This document shows, piece after piece, positions 22,147 to 31,672 of a DNA stretch of 64,000 nt. Made by a program: the position numbers and the translations under genes. The notes under the pieces are model-generated. The model searched no databases, was not told the DNA's origin, and saw only the letters and a list, made by a program, of their open reading frames with translations. How positions within the stretch are numbered: the first letter of the stretch is position 1; the number at the start of each line of letters is the position of its first letter. This stretch comes from Gambelia wislizenii (lineage: Eukaryota; Chordata; Lepidosauria; Squamata; Crotaphytidae), in the NCBI GenBank assembly GCA_030847615.1, contig JAUMIR010000002.1, positions 288,590,028 to 288,654,027 on the forward strand, written 5' to 3'.

Positions 22147-22395
22147 TAATGGTTTGAAGTTACATGAGAGTAGATTTCAATTGTACATTAGAAGGAACTT
22201 CTTGACAGAAAGAGCAGTTCTGTAGTGGAATCAATTGCCTAGAGAGGTGTTGGGGTCTCCTTCTCTGGACATCTTCAAAAAGAGGCTGGACAGCTACCTG
22301 CTGGGGATGCTTTAGCTGGAAATCCTGAATTGAGCAGGAGGTTGGACTAGATGGGCCATGTGGCTCCTTCCAACTCTTTATGACTCTAGGTAGGT
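22147..22395 (+). mobile_element. Second CR1 LINE, right part
   Basis: The sequence resumes the CR1 frame interrupted at 15858: 'NGLKLHESRFQLYIRRNFLTERAV' type residues across a stop, then SPSLDIFKKRLDSYLLGML and the tail 'ggttggactagatgggcca'. Joining the two parts across one TA restores a continuous CR1 3' end. Confidence 0.9.
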
Positions 22396-22509
22396 TGGAC
22401 TTAGAAATGGTAATGAAAAAGTACAGGATCACTTCGAGTTTAATAACTGAGCTGAGCTGAAGATATGAACCTAGGTTTCTACAATTCAGCATAAAAACAT
22501 ATCCAGTAC

Positions 22510-22645
22510 ACCAGAGAGGGGAACATGTGGCTTCTAGATGCTGTTGGACTGTACCTCCCACCATCCCTCACTACTGGCTATGCTGTTAGGGCTGATGGGA
22601 ATTTGGTCCAACAACATCTGGAGGGACACTTAATTCCCCATCCCT
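22510..22645. mobile_element. hAT-type fold-back MITE
   Basis: The left arm 'aacatgtggcttctagatgc' and right arm containing 'ccaacaacatctggaggg' are inverted copies, with the familiar 'ccctcactactggctatgct' centre. The family is the same as 46712-46849. Confidence 0.7.
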
Positions 22646-23274
22646 GCTGCACACCACACCGACACTCTTATAGACTTCCAATGGAGGTTCTTTCTGGGGT
22701 ACTTCTATAAACTCTGGGACTAGCTGGAAAAAGGGCATCTCATACATAAGCTTTCATGGACTCAGTCCATGAAATCAAGAAGTAGACATCTGACAGTAGA
22801 CTGAGTCCACAAAAGCTTAATGTCAGAAATGCCTTCTTTTCAGTTAATCTCAAAGGTGCTGCTGGATTCCTGTATGTCTTTTTGAAAGGAAGCTGTCTTA
22901 TACTCATTCTGTTTCTGGCTCGTTATTGTCTACCCTGCAGCTTTCAGTTTCTGACTTTGGTCTTTTCCTACCCTACATGGCAAGGCCTGTGTCTGTCTAT
23001 GTGCAGAATAGGTGCTCTGCTACTGAGCTGCAACTTTCCCCTAACTTGCTGGGCTCACAGAAACTGCCACAAGTATGCTCTCATATGTTTGGAATATACA
23101 ACATTTCCCAGATGCTTTTATTAATTTGTCTAAGTGAGCCATTTCCCAGACTTTTCTAGCAGGAATGTTGTGACCTAACACAGAGAGTTTTATTCTGAGG
23201 CAACTGTTGGGGAACTGGAACTTCATATAGCTTTCAGATAAATATGGTTTTCTGCATTTGTGTTTCCTGAACAG
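22646..23274. other. Upstream flank or first intron of copy B
   Basis: An unassigned interspersed repeat lies at about 22742-22875 (taagctttcatggactcagt and its opposed copy). The N-terminal exon of copy B should be here or further left. I searched for an ATG exon with a matching phase and could not identify one. Confidence 0.4.
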
Positions 23275-23278
23275 GCAG

Positions 23279-23347
23279 TCAAAAAATGAGACCTGCACCA
23301 GTTCCATACAGCTGGAACATTTTCTGCATTATTCACTTCTCCCATCA
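23279..23347 (+). CDS. STRA6L: STRA6-like copy B, first visible exon
   Basis: The exon encodes SKNETCTSSIQLEHFLHYSL then LPS, matching the family's extracellular C-x-T-S-I motif and the start of the first transmembrane helix. The donor is gtaagt at 23348. The acceptor is either AG at 23277-23278 or AG at 23273-23274, the latter adding four bases and a different phase. N-E-T is a potential N-glycosylation sequon, consistent with an extracellular N terminus. There is no in-frame ATG, so an upstream exon must exist. Confidence 0.75.
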
Positions 23348-23436
23348 GTAAGTAGACTGATTTGACAGGCAGCTTGCTATGGCTGAGAGGGATATTGCTT
23401 GACGTGTCTGCATTCATCACTTTTCTCTCCTTGTAG

Positions 23437-23522
23437 GTTGTCATAATTATGGTCCTGTCCTGCCTGGAAAGAAGAGCCAGGAGAAGTCCAATGGATGAAA
23501 AATATCCTCTTCACAACAGGAG
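23437..23522 (+). CDS. STRA6L: STRA6-like copy B exon, first TM helix end
   Basis: After ttgtag the exon reads VVIIMVLSCLERRARRSPMD and EKYPLHNR. It completes TM1 and the basic cytoplasmic stretch that follows it in STRA6. The donor is AG|gtgtgg, weaker than the other donors in this gene. Joining to 27448 completes an Arg codon and gives the conserved R-P-x-D-F junction. Confidence 0.75.
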
Positions 23523-24159
23523 GTGTGGGATTGTGATGTGAGTCATAAGAGCTGCCTTGCTGTAGCCCCTGCTGCTTTGATCCTTGGTTTCTAGCACCAG
23601 GCTTTTGACTAGAGAAGAATTCATGAGTACGTTACCCTTGACAGGAGAATATTTTAATGAGACAGAACCTAACAACAACAAATTCTCACATAATATTTTG
23701 GGAAAGACGTTGGACATTGGGACAGATGTAAATCCCAGTTCTGGAATAAAGCAGAGCTATGTAACCAATCAGCCAATAGTACACAGATATCATCTAGGGC
23801 GGATTCCATGATTCAGCACATCAACAATTGTCTTAGGGGATAAGAACGTAGGAGGAGCTGCCTTGTTGGATCAGCCCAGAGATTAATCTAATCTAGCAGA
23901 GAGCTGATACAAATCACTTTTTAAAACCGCAAGTTGCAGAATCCTCCTTGCAGCATGGGAGTTTGGGAGGTTGTAGTCTTTAAAAGTAACTTGTCCAAGA
24001 GCTCTTTCAGGATCCTGTTTTCAACATTGGCTAGCCAGATGCTTTTGCAAAGCTTATGAACAAGGCTTCTGGAAGTCAGTTGGAGGGAGCAGATTGTCTT
24101 TAGAAAGGAGGACACATGGTCACCCTTCCCCTAACCATGAAGTATGCATTCTTCTAGAT

Positions 24160-24378
24160 TTTCAGACAACACTGTTATAGTGTTACTATTCCACTTTATT
24201 TGCTATGGCTGCCTCCTGTTGAATCCTGGGATTTGCAGTTTAGGGAGGGGCATTTACAACTCTCAGCCAGGGAGCTCTTAGGCCTCATTGAACTACAAAC
24301 CCCAGAATTCCACAGGAGGAAGCCAGAGCAATTAAAGTGGAATAGTAACACTATAACAGTGTAGTCTGAAAATCTCCC
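24160..24378. mobile_element. Palindromic MITE, copy 1
   Basis: The outer arms 'ttcagacaacactgttatag' and 'ctataacagtgtagtctgaa' are reverse complements with few mismatches. Pairing continues inward (gtgttactattccacttt / aaagtggaatagtaacac). The centre carries 'gaatcctgggatttgcagtt' and its opposed copy. The same family lies at 34685-34905. Confidence 0.85.
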
Positions 24379-25487
24379 TAGTTACCACGGCTAATAAGAC
24401 TATCAGAATTTGCTTGATTAGACAAAGCTCCATTCAGCTTCTACTTATGTCCAGCCACACGGCTTTGAGCAGCCTGGGACTATGGAGTTTAAAGACAGAA
24501 CATATTACTTGAGAGTAATTTTTCAGTGGCTTTTAGCTACCCGTGAAGGAGCAGTGCTAAAGATGAAGGGCAGAAATTTCTAAAACAGGTAAAGATGCTG
24601 ACCCATTGACCAAGTTGGCAATATAGGAAATGCTTTTCATTTTTTTGAACTGCATGTTTGCCGGCTGTTAGACAGTTCAAATCATAATCTCAACAAAGAC
24701 CTAAAATCACCAACTTTCCAGTGGTGCATAACTCATTTGCTACAAACAGCCTTTGCTACAAAGAATAAGTCTACCTTTTTTTGCTGCCTCATGCAAATTA
24801 TTATTGTTTCCTGATTGTGCCACACTTGTGTCTTATCACATGCATGGGAGTAGACTTTTACATTCATTTAGGGGGTTTACCGCACTCTGAAGAAAAGCAG
24901 CAAGGGAGCAGGAATGTTCCAGCTTTCGTGCTGCCTCACCACATGACATTGTTGTTCTTTCATTTCAGTCGGGGGGGGGGTCTTTTTGTTAACCAGAAAA
25001 AAACATTAGCAAAAAGACTCAGTTTTACCTCAGACCCCCATGGGACCGGAATGAAAGAATGCTGGAAGAATGACAACGTCATGCACAGTAAGGCTGCATG
25101 GAAGACAGAATATTCCTGCTGCCTTGCTGCTTTTCTTCAGAATGCAGTAAGCCCTTTAGTCTATAATATATGCACATTTATTGGAAGTAGTCACACTGAG
25201 CTCAATGGGGCTTATTGCCCCATGTATTGGATTGCCTTGTTAGTACATATAGATCCAGTCCTTCTTCCCTCACTGACTACTCAGCTTCAGCAAGGGGGCT
25301 GCATCACCAGATCTTCACACCATGCCCTGGATCACTGTGAAATGTGGACCAGACCATAGGCTTTGTATTTTTAATTTTATTTAGTAACTGAACTGAACAT
25401 TATTGTGAACCACATTGGCTTATACAGGCTGACATACAGCCCTCAGATTTCTGCTCTATATACTTTTTCATCTGGACATATGTGTGC

Positions 25488-25807
25488 AACTCAGAACATA
25501 GATTTTCCATTCCCAGTGCTCCAGTTTATTATGTAGAAGATAGACCTAGCACTCATCTTCCTTCTGACTTACAGTTTCATCACCATGAATTCACTGCTGG
25601 GCAATTAATTCTGTTTTCACCTTTCTAAAGTAAACTATTTCAACCATCCTGAAGATGGAGCACACCTTGGGTTGCTAGTACTTCTCACTCAAAACTAAGG
25701 GCTTGTCTATACAAGGCAATAAAATGTGGATTGATGCTCAGTAATGCCAATTCACAGCAGCTGCAATTTGTCTCCATGTTTTGTTTTCAAGGTCACAGGC
25801 ATGTGAA
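25488..25807. repeat. Direct duplication, left copy
   Basis: It begins aactcagaacatagattttc and ends caaggtcacaggcatgtgaa. It is repeated at 26083-26401 with only a handful of substitutions and a small indel, on the other side of a SINE. Confidence 0.92.
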
Positions 25808-26082
25808 GCCCTGGTGGCGCAGTGGTTAAATGCCAGTACTGCAAGCCACCATGTCGCAAGTTTGATTCCAGCCGGCTCCAAGGTTCACTCAGCCTTCCAT
25901 CCTTTCGTAGGTCGGTAAAATGAGTACCCGGCTTGTGGGGGGCAATTAGCTAACACACATTGGAAACTGTTTAATGCAGTGTAGATGTGTAAATAGCAAT
26001 TGCTTAAAAAACAATTTGTAAGCCGCTCTGATAGCCTTGTGGCTGAAGAGCGGGGTATAAATAAATAAATAAATAAATAAAT
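25808..26082 (+). mobile_element. tRNA-headed SINE, full-length
   Basis: It starts gccctggtggcgcagtggtt, with an A-box-like TGGCGCAGTGG and a B-box-like agtttgattcc (about 25858-25868). The body is shared with 6385-6590 and 26857-27128. It ends 'aagagcggggtataaataaa' with an (AAAT)n tail. A RNA-polymerase-III internal promoter is inferred from the two boxes. Confidence 0.88.
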
Positions 26083-26404
26083 AACTCAGAACATAGATTT
26101 TCCATTCCCAGTGCTCCAGTTTATTATGTAGAAGATAGACCTAGCACTCATCTTCCTTCTGACTTACAGTTTCATCACCATGAATTCACTGCTGGGCAAT
26201 TAATTCTGTTTTCACCTTTCTAAAGTAAACTATTTCAACCATCCTGAAGATGGAGCACACCTTGGGTTGCTAGTACTTCTCACTCAAAACTAAGGGCTTG
26301 TCTATACAAGGCAATAAAGTGTGGATTGATGCTCAGTAATGGCAATTCGCAGCAGCTGCAATTTGTTTCCATGTTTTTATTCAGGGTCACAGGCATGTGA
26401 AGCC
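26083..26404. repeat. Direct duplication, right copy
   Basis: Second copy of 25488-25807. After it the sequence continues into the rest of a TIR element (atacacgtttgttgttcaaa). Confidence 0.92.
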
Positions 26405-27183
26405 ATACACGTTTGTTGTTCAAATGAGCATGCCTGTGAATCAAGATGGCAGGCATGAGTGAATTACTCTCGTTTTTATTGTCAGCAGATACCACTGCCA
26501 AACAGTACTTAAAAAAAAAAAAGCAAATCCAAGGTGTAGAAGTGCAATCTTCTGCTTAAATAAACAGGGGAAAAGGCTGTTTTGTCACCTCAGCACATGA
26601 TTGCTATGGCAAAAATCCAACATGGAGGTTATGGGCGCTGCCTTGCCAGCAAGCTCTTCCCTCTGTGCATGTCCGGCCAATCAGCTTTCCACTTCCACTC
26701 TTATCGCGAAAATGCAGCAAAGTGAATCAGTTGTTCCAATGAAAAGGAATGCGCATTTCCTTCAGACTTTTTTTTTTTAAGTGGGGGAAAGTCGCGAAAT
26801 CTTTTCCTGTGGAATATTTGGAGTTTCCCCCCCCCCCCGTCCTTCCAAATACAGTGGATTTTATTTAATTAATTTATTTATTTATACCCCGCTCTTCAGC
26901 CACAAGGCTATCAGAGCGGCTTACAAATTGTTTTAAGCAATAGCAATTTACACATCTACACTGCATTAAGCAGTTTCCAATGTGTGTCAGCTAATTGCCC
27001 CCACAAGCTGGGTACTCATTTTACTGACCTACGAAAGGATGGAAGGCTGAGTGAACCTTGGAGCCCGCTGGAATCGAACTTGCAACGTGGTGACTTGCAG
27101 TACTGGCATTTAACCACTGTGCCATACAAAATCTATTCTCCTCGGATTATATGAGGAGTATTTTCAACATATAGACAAGCCCA
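26300..27183. mobile_element. Non-autonomous TIR element with nested antisense SINE
   Basis: The left end 'gggcttgtctatacaaggca' (26293) and right end 'aacatatagacaagccc' (27167-27183) are inverted. The body shares 'ttgccagcaagctcttccct' and 'gtgcatgtccggccaatcag' with 50598-51243. A SINE (26857-27128) interrupts it on the opposite strand. Confidence 0.7.
26857..27128 (-). mobile_element. tRNA-headed SINE, antisense
   Basis: Reverse-complement copy of the family at 25808-26082. The tail 'ttatttatttataccccgct' is on the left and the tRNA-like head (gccagtactgcaagtcacca in sense) on the right. Confidence 0.88.
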
Positions 27184-27184
27184 T

Positions 27185-27430
27185 AGATTCTTAGCATAGG
27201 AAAAGTCCGTACAGGTCATCTAATCCAACTCCCTACGGAGGCAAGTAACCCCTGCTACAGCATCCCTGCCGGGTAAATGCCCAGCCTCTGTTTAAGAACT
27301 CCTAGCAAAGGAGAGCCTACTACCTTGTGAGTTAGCATGTTCTACTGTCAAACACTCTGTACCATCAGTTCTTCCTACTGTTTAATTGACATTCTTATTC
27401 TTATAATTCGTATCCATAGACTTTGGATGT
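27185..27430 (-). mobile_element. CR1-like LINE 3' end, antisense, diverged
   Basis: The reverse complement contains the CR1 tail pattern (gttggattagatgacctgta) preceded by a degraded 'LFKNRGWAFTRQG' type C terminus. It is truncated and old. Confidence 0.65.
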
Positions 27431-27447
27431 TTTTTTTTCCTTCTCAG

Positions 27448-27581
27448 ACCCTTGGATTTTGCAGGAGCCTTCAGCAACCGGTGGTCACTAGCTTTCGCTT
27501 TTGGAGCTACGGCCAACAACGTCATGATTATGTTTGCAGAAGGCTACTTTCCACTGCAAGTGGTGCCCGAGTGGGCTCGAG
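27448..27581 (+). CDS. STRA6L: STRA6-like copy B exon, second TM helix
   Basis: This is a 134-nt exon between ttctcag and gtcagt. It encodes PLDFAGAFSNRWSLAFAFGA, TANNVMIMFAEGYFPLQVVP and EWA. P-x-D-F at the start followed by a hydrophobic helix is the family pattern for the loop and TM2. The last base joins 28732 to give Ala. Confidence 0.85.
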
Positions 27582-28011
27582 GTCAGTCTAGGGCATGAGA
27601 CTGAGTGAGCCCCATGTTCGCAGAGTAGTTGGCACAAAAGGTTTAATCAGTGCAAATGGAAATGTGTGTGTATGTGCATGACTGTGTGCTTTTGCCATTT
27701 TTTCTTTCTCTCCATGGAAAGAAGGAGTATTAGGGAGAGTGGGTGGTTCTAGCAGGGTTTTTTTTGGGGGGGGGTGTTGGTATTTCCCCCCTAGCAAGTT
27801 TTAGGGCAGGTGGGGGGATATACTTGTCAAACCTAATTCCTTACTGTGCTCTCTGGGTGCAGAAGATGGGTGAGAGGGCTACAAAAACCCTCTGACTTTG
27901 GTTCTTGGTTTCTGAGGCTGGGGTCTGACTTCCCTAAGGTACAGCTCTTCTCTGTCTCGCCTTGATTGTTGCTGCCACCCAAAACGAATCTTTCTTGTTG
28001 GTATTATGTTT

Positions 28012-28222
28012 CTTTAAGCCAACTCTGACTTACAGCAATTCTAGCCTAGGCTTTTTTTGGGAAGATTTGTTCAGAGGGGATTTTGCCATTGCCTTCCTCT
28101 GAGGCTGAGAGAGTGTGACTTGCTCAAAGTCACCCAGTGGGCTTCCATGCCTTAACAGGGATTTGAACACTAGTCTTCCAGAGTTGTAGCCCAACAGTCA
28201 AACCACTACACTACACTGACTC
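28012..28222 (-). mobile_element. SINE with BovB-like tail, antisense
   Basis: Reverse complement of the 28945 family: 'gccaactctgacttacagca' end, 'gaagatttgttcagagggg', 'gtgacttgctcaaagtcacc' and the tRNA-like head near 28180-28222 (ccactacactacactgactc). Confidence 0.75.
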
Positions 28223-28731
28223 CTAAGTGTAAAACTACCACTTTAGAAGTAAGAGGGAAGAATCTGTGGTCCTCTGCTCTGGAAAGCAAAGGTGGGCAAA
28301 GGGGGCCCTTAGGTCATGTGGCCCCCTGGCTGTTTTTGTGGTCCTTGGATTCTTCCAGACTCCCCTGACAGAGAGACATTGGAGTCCCCTGGTATTGAAT
28401 TGAGCTGTAACCTCAAAACATGATATTCTGGGATCCTCCTTAAGCATATGCACACAGACCCCCTGCCATCAGAACCATAATCATCACTGTAAGAAGTGAG
28501 ATTTGTTTAAAAGAAATACATAAATATTATTTTGCCATTTGCTGGGTGTTCCAAGGATATTAAAAGTTTTTTTTTTAAACCAAGCAATTACTCCCATGGT
28601 TTACCTAATCTTGCTAGTTGAAAGTCACAACAAATTGTGAGAGAGTTCTGCTTACATATAGAAGTCCTCAGAAAACCAAAATGAAGAATCTGAGGGCTTT
28701 CGCATACATTTTCTATCTTTTCCCCCACCAG

Positions 28732-28852
28732 CCCTTGCTGTTCTTATTGGTGCCACAGAAGTTGGTCTTTCTTCCTATCCACTCTTCGCTTGCCTTTCAA
28801 CTCGTTCCCAGATTGCAGGGGCCATACTTGGATTCCTTTACACAGGAACCTG
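28732..28852 (+). CDS. STRA6L: STRA6-like copy B exon, third TM helix
   Basis: Acceptor cccaccag, donor gtgagt. The exon encodes LAVLIGATEVGLSSYPLFAC, then LSTRSQIAGAILGFLYTGT. The Y-P-L-x-A-C segment aligns with the third helix of STRA6. It ends two bases into a Trp codon that is completed at 39009. Confidence 0.88.
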
Positions 28853-28944
28853 GTGAGTAACCTGAAAAATAGGCCTGAATGGCACCCATGGGAATGATGG
28901 GGTAAAGAGAACCTGAGAGTCGCTCACAGATTGTCTTGCATTTA

Positions 28945-29172
28945 TTTCAAGGTGCGAATGGTGTAGTGCCTTGAGCATTGGATTAGGATTCGGGAGACCA
29001 GGGTTTGAATCCACGCTTGACCATGGTAACCCAGTGAGTGGCCCTGGGCAAGTCAAACTCTGTCAGCCTGAGAGTAAGGCAAAGAGAAGCCCCCTCTGAA
29101 CAAATCTTGCCAAGAAAATCCCGTGACAAGGTCGCCATAAATTGGAAACGACTTGAAGGCACACAACAATAA
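28945..29172 (+). mobile_element. tRNA-headed SINE with BovB-like tail
   Basis: The head 'aatggtgtagtgccttgagc' with a B-box-like gggtttgaatcc (29002-29013) leads into 'ccctgggcaagtcaaactct', 'gaacaaatcttgccaagaaa' and the tail 'aaattggaaacgacttgaag', followed by acaacaataa. The tail resembles BovB LINE 3' ends, the pattern known from squamate (Sauria-type) SINEs. Confidence 0.85.
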
Positions 29173-29499
29173 ATATATTGAAACATTTCTGAGTTTTCTT
29201 TCCTGTAGAAATCTCCCCTTAATCTGAAAATAGTACCTCAGATTCCTCTAGGATAGAGTTGTGTTTTACTTCTAGAAAGTACTTAATGTCAGTATGATTG
29301 TTAATAATTCCAGAGGGCTTCTTGTGCTTTTAAAACACATACCACAGCCCAAATTTGACACTGTGGCTTCATGGTAGGCTGGGGTGAGCACCTTTTGTGG
29401 GTCTGGGGCCCAAGCCAAAGCCCCCAGAACTTGCTAGCAGTTGCACTGGTCCCAGAAATGTTGAAAAATTCACAGGGGATGGGGGATTATTACTATCTG

Positions 29500-29998
29500 A
29501 AAGTGACTGAATATCTCATACCCTCCCCTCCCATACCAGGACATGTGAGACCAAGCAACATCAGTGTGGTCATTGTGGCAGAAGCTATTAATGAGGAAGA
29601 ATGCACAAGCTAGGAGAGGCTGCAACAGTTTGTTTTTGCCTGAGCCTACTGGGAAGGGCAAGATTACATTCCCTCCTCTCCCTGCTGCTGAGTTACCTGA
29701 GTACAAACTACTTTCCCACTTTGAACTAAGTTTGCAGAAAATGAAGCAAGTTCATATCCCCCAACATTTCACAGCTGAAAACCAGGACATGTGTGTCAAA
29801 CTACACCAGAGAGTCGTCAAGATGGCAAAAGTTAGTAACGAGGAAGAACACACAAGCTTGGAGAGGCTGCAGCACTTTGCTTTTGCCTGAGTTAATAAGG
29901 AAGTGCAAAACTCTTCCCCTTCCTCTCTCCTCCTCCATGCTGAGATACTTGAGTGTATACTACTTCTTTGCTTTGAACTCAGTTTTCAGTAATTGAAG
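29500..29998. repeat. Diverged tandem duplication, about 250 bp x 2
   Basis: 29530-29750 and 29785-29998 share landmarks in the same order: 'ccaggacatgtg', 'gaggaagaa(t/c)(g/a)cacaagct', 'ggagaggctgca', 'ttttgcctgag', 'ttgaactaagttt/ttgaactcagttt'. Divergence is substantial. No coding role was recognised. Confidence 0.75.
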
Positions 29999-30009
29999 CT
30001 GAGGACAAA

Positions 30010-30655
30010 AAGGGAAAGTAAAAAATATTTTTATTAAACATTTAATTTTCTAATCTAAAAACAACATATAAGGAAAAACGCAAACCAAGAACAGAAAAAC
30101 CCTCCTAAACTAACTCCTTTTTCCCCACCTAAAACAGAACAAACACTAAAATTAAACACACACACACACACACACACACACGACATACATTTGGGACTGT
30201 AGGTTCTAACTTACCAGCTAAATGGCTATAAAACAATCTCTTAAAATCCTCTTAATAAGTGAACCTTATCTAATTATACTATTTTGGTTATTCATTGATA
30301 ATGTGTAATACCTAGTACATAATCTTATCTTTAACATCTTAACTCTAAAGTTAAAAACTTGCTATCAAAGACTTATACAACTCTCTTAAACCTGCTATAA
30401 CTACATTCAAAAATTATCATGTTGATATTTTACTTCAGAAATACTCTTAATAACTTCTTACCCTAGTGATATTATTGTTATACTTATTAGCATATGATAT
30501 ATATATATTCATATGAATATATAATATATATATTCATATCATAGATCTCTTTACAATAATTGCTTATACAAATCTTTTAGCCCTACTAACATCTTCATTC
30601 AGAAATTATCAAGTACTATATCTATATTACCATTATTTCCCCTCTAATATAAACC
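30010..30655 (-). mobile_element. Antisense LINE 3' UTR-like AT-rich segment (L1-type)
   Basis: The left border 'aaaaaatatttttattaaac' is an inverted poly-A/aataaa end. The C/A-rich body resembles the antisense segment starting at 33590. It contains a (CA)n run (30157-30182) and an (AT)n palindrome near 30495-30540. Assignment to L1 is tentative and rests on the ORF1 piece further right. Confidence 0.45.
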
Positions 30656-31450
30656 CGTTCAGCAGTTCACCTACCTGGGAAGCATCATCTCCTCAGATGC
30701 CAAGATTGACAAAGAGATTGATCACAGATTAGCAAAGGCACATAGTGCATTTGGAAGACTTTACAAAAGAGTCTGGAATAATAAACACCTGAGGCAAAGC
30801 ACAAAAATCAGTGTGTATAGAGCCATTGTACAATCTATTCTCCTTTATGGGTCTGAAGCATGGGTCACCTATCACTACCACTTACGACTCCTCAAATGCT
30901 TTTATCAGCGCTGTATACACACAATCCTAAATATACACTGGACGGACTTATGTGACGATTGTTGCTGTCCTTGAGCAAGCAGGGATCACCAGCATTGAGG
31001 CCATGATATTGAGAACACAGCTCCACTGGGCAGGGCACATTTCTAGGAGGGAGGACCATCGCCTCCCAAAAATAGTATTCTACGGTGAACTCGCCACAGG
31101 TCAGCATAAGAGGGGTGCTCCAAAAAAGCGATACAAGGACTCCCTGAAACAACATCTCAGGCTCGGCCAAACATTGATCACCAACAATGGTCCGCCCTGG
31201 CCTCACATCAGGAGGCATGGAGACGCACTATCAACAATGCTGCAGCCTTATTTGAGAACTCATGCCAAACAAGTCTTGAAGAGAAATGACAACGCAGAAA
31301 GAATCATAACCCAGAAACATCACCCAAGGAGATCTTCTGCTGTGCTTTCTGCAACTGGACTTGTTTATCTCGGATTGGCCTTTTTAGTTATCAGCGTGCT
31401 TGCAGAAAACGCAGGATGAGTCCTTCCTGAATCTTTGTTTGTGAAGAAAA
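30656..31450 (+). mobile_element. Non-LTR LINE, post-RT C-terminal region (RTE-like, family unsure)
   Basis: The frames give FTYLGSIISSDAKIDKEIDH, AKAHSAFGRLYKRVWNNKHL, VYRAIVQSILLYGSEAWVTY, then (30952-31419) MILRTQLHWAGHISRREDHR and LPKIVFYGELATGQHKRGAP. This is the conserved C-terminal part of a LINE ORF2. The tail ends 'tttgtgaagaaaagccagag' with (GA)n. A shorter antisense copy sits at 40067-40528. Confidence 0.8.
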
Positions 31451-31544
31451 GCCAGAGAGAGAGAGTATTACAGACTTCAACCTTATATCACCCAATAAAA
31501 TTATTAAGTCATTTCAACCATATAATGAAACTTCAACTGTTAAT

Positions 31545-31672
31545 CTAGTAGATTAATTTTGCGGTTGCACTTTTTTCTTTTTCTTGATCTTGATGGAGGC
31601 ACACTTCCAATCTTCTCCCTCTAAGCTGAACCCAATCTTTCCACTTGTCAATCACAAAACTGTATTCCTTTT
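31545..31672 (-). pseudogene. L1-like ORF1, C-terminal piece
   Basis: The minus-strand frame EYSFVIDKWKDWVQLRGRRL, EVCLHQDQEKEKSA ends at a stop near 31545. The frame is separated from the rest of ORF1 (32740-33512) by the Penelope-like element. The target tattcctttt is present at both borders (31663-31672 and 32740-32749). Confidence 0.55.

Larger units (their letters stand above)
23523..27447 (+). other. Intron of copy B
   Basis: It contains a fold-back MITE (24160-24378), a direct duplication bracketing a SINE (25488-26404), a TIR element about 26300-27183 holding an antisense SINE, and an antisense CR1-like tail (27185-27430). A 192-codon open frame at 24781-25359 has no recognisable similarity. 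Confidence 0.6.

Noticed and set aside
24781..25359. 192-codon open frame in a copy B intron
   Set aside because: No recognisable domain, signal or homology, no supporting splice structure, and it lies within an intron of a well-supported gene on the same strand.
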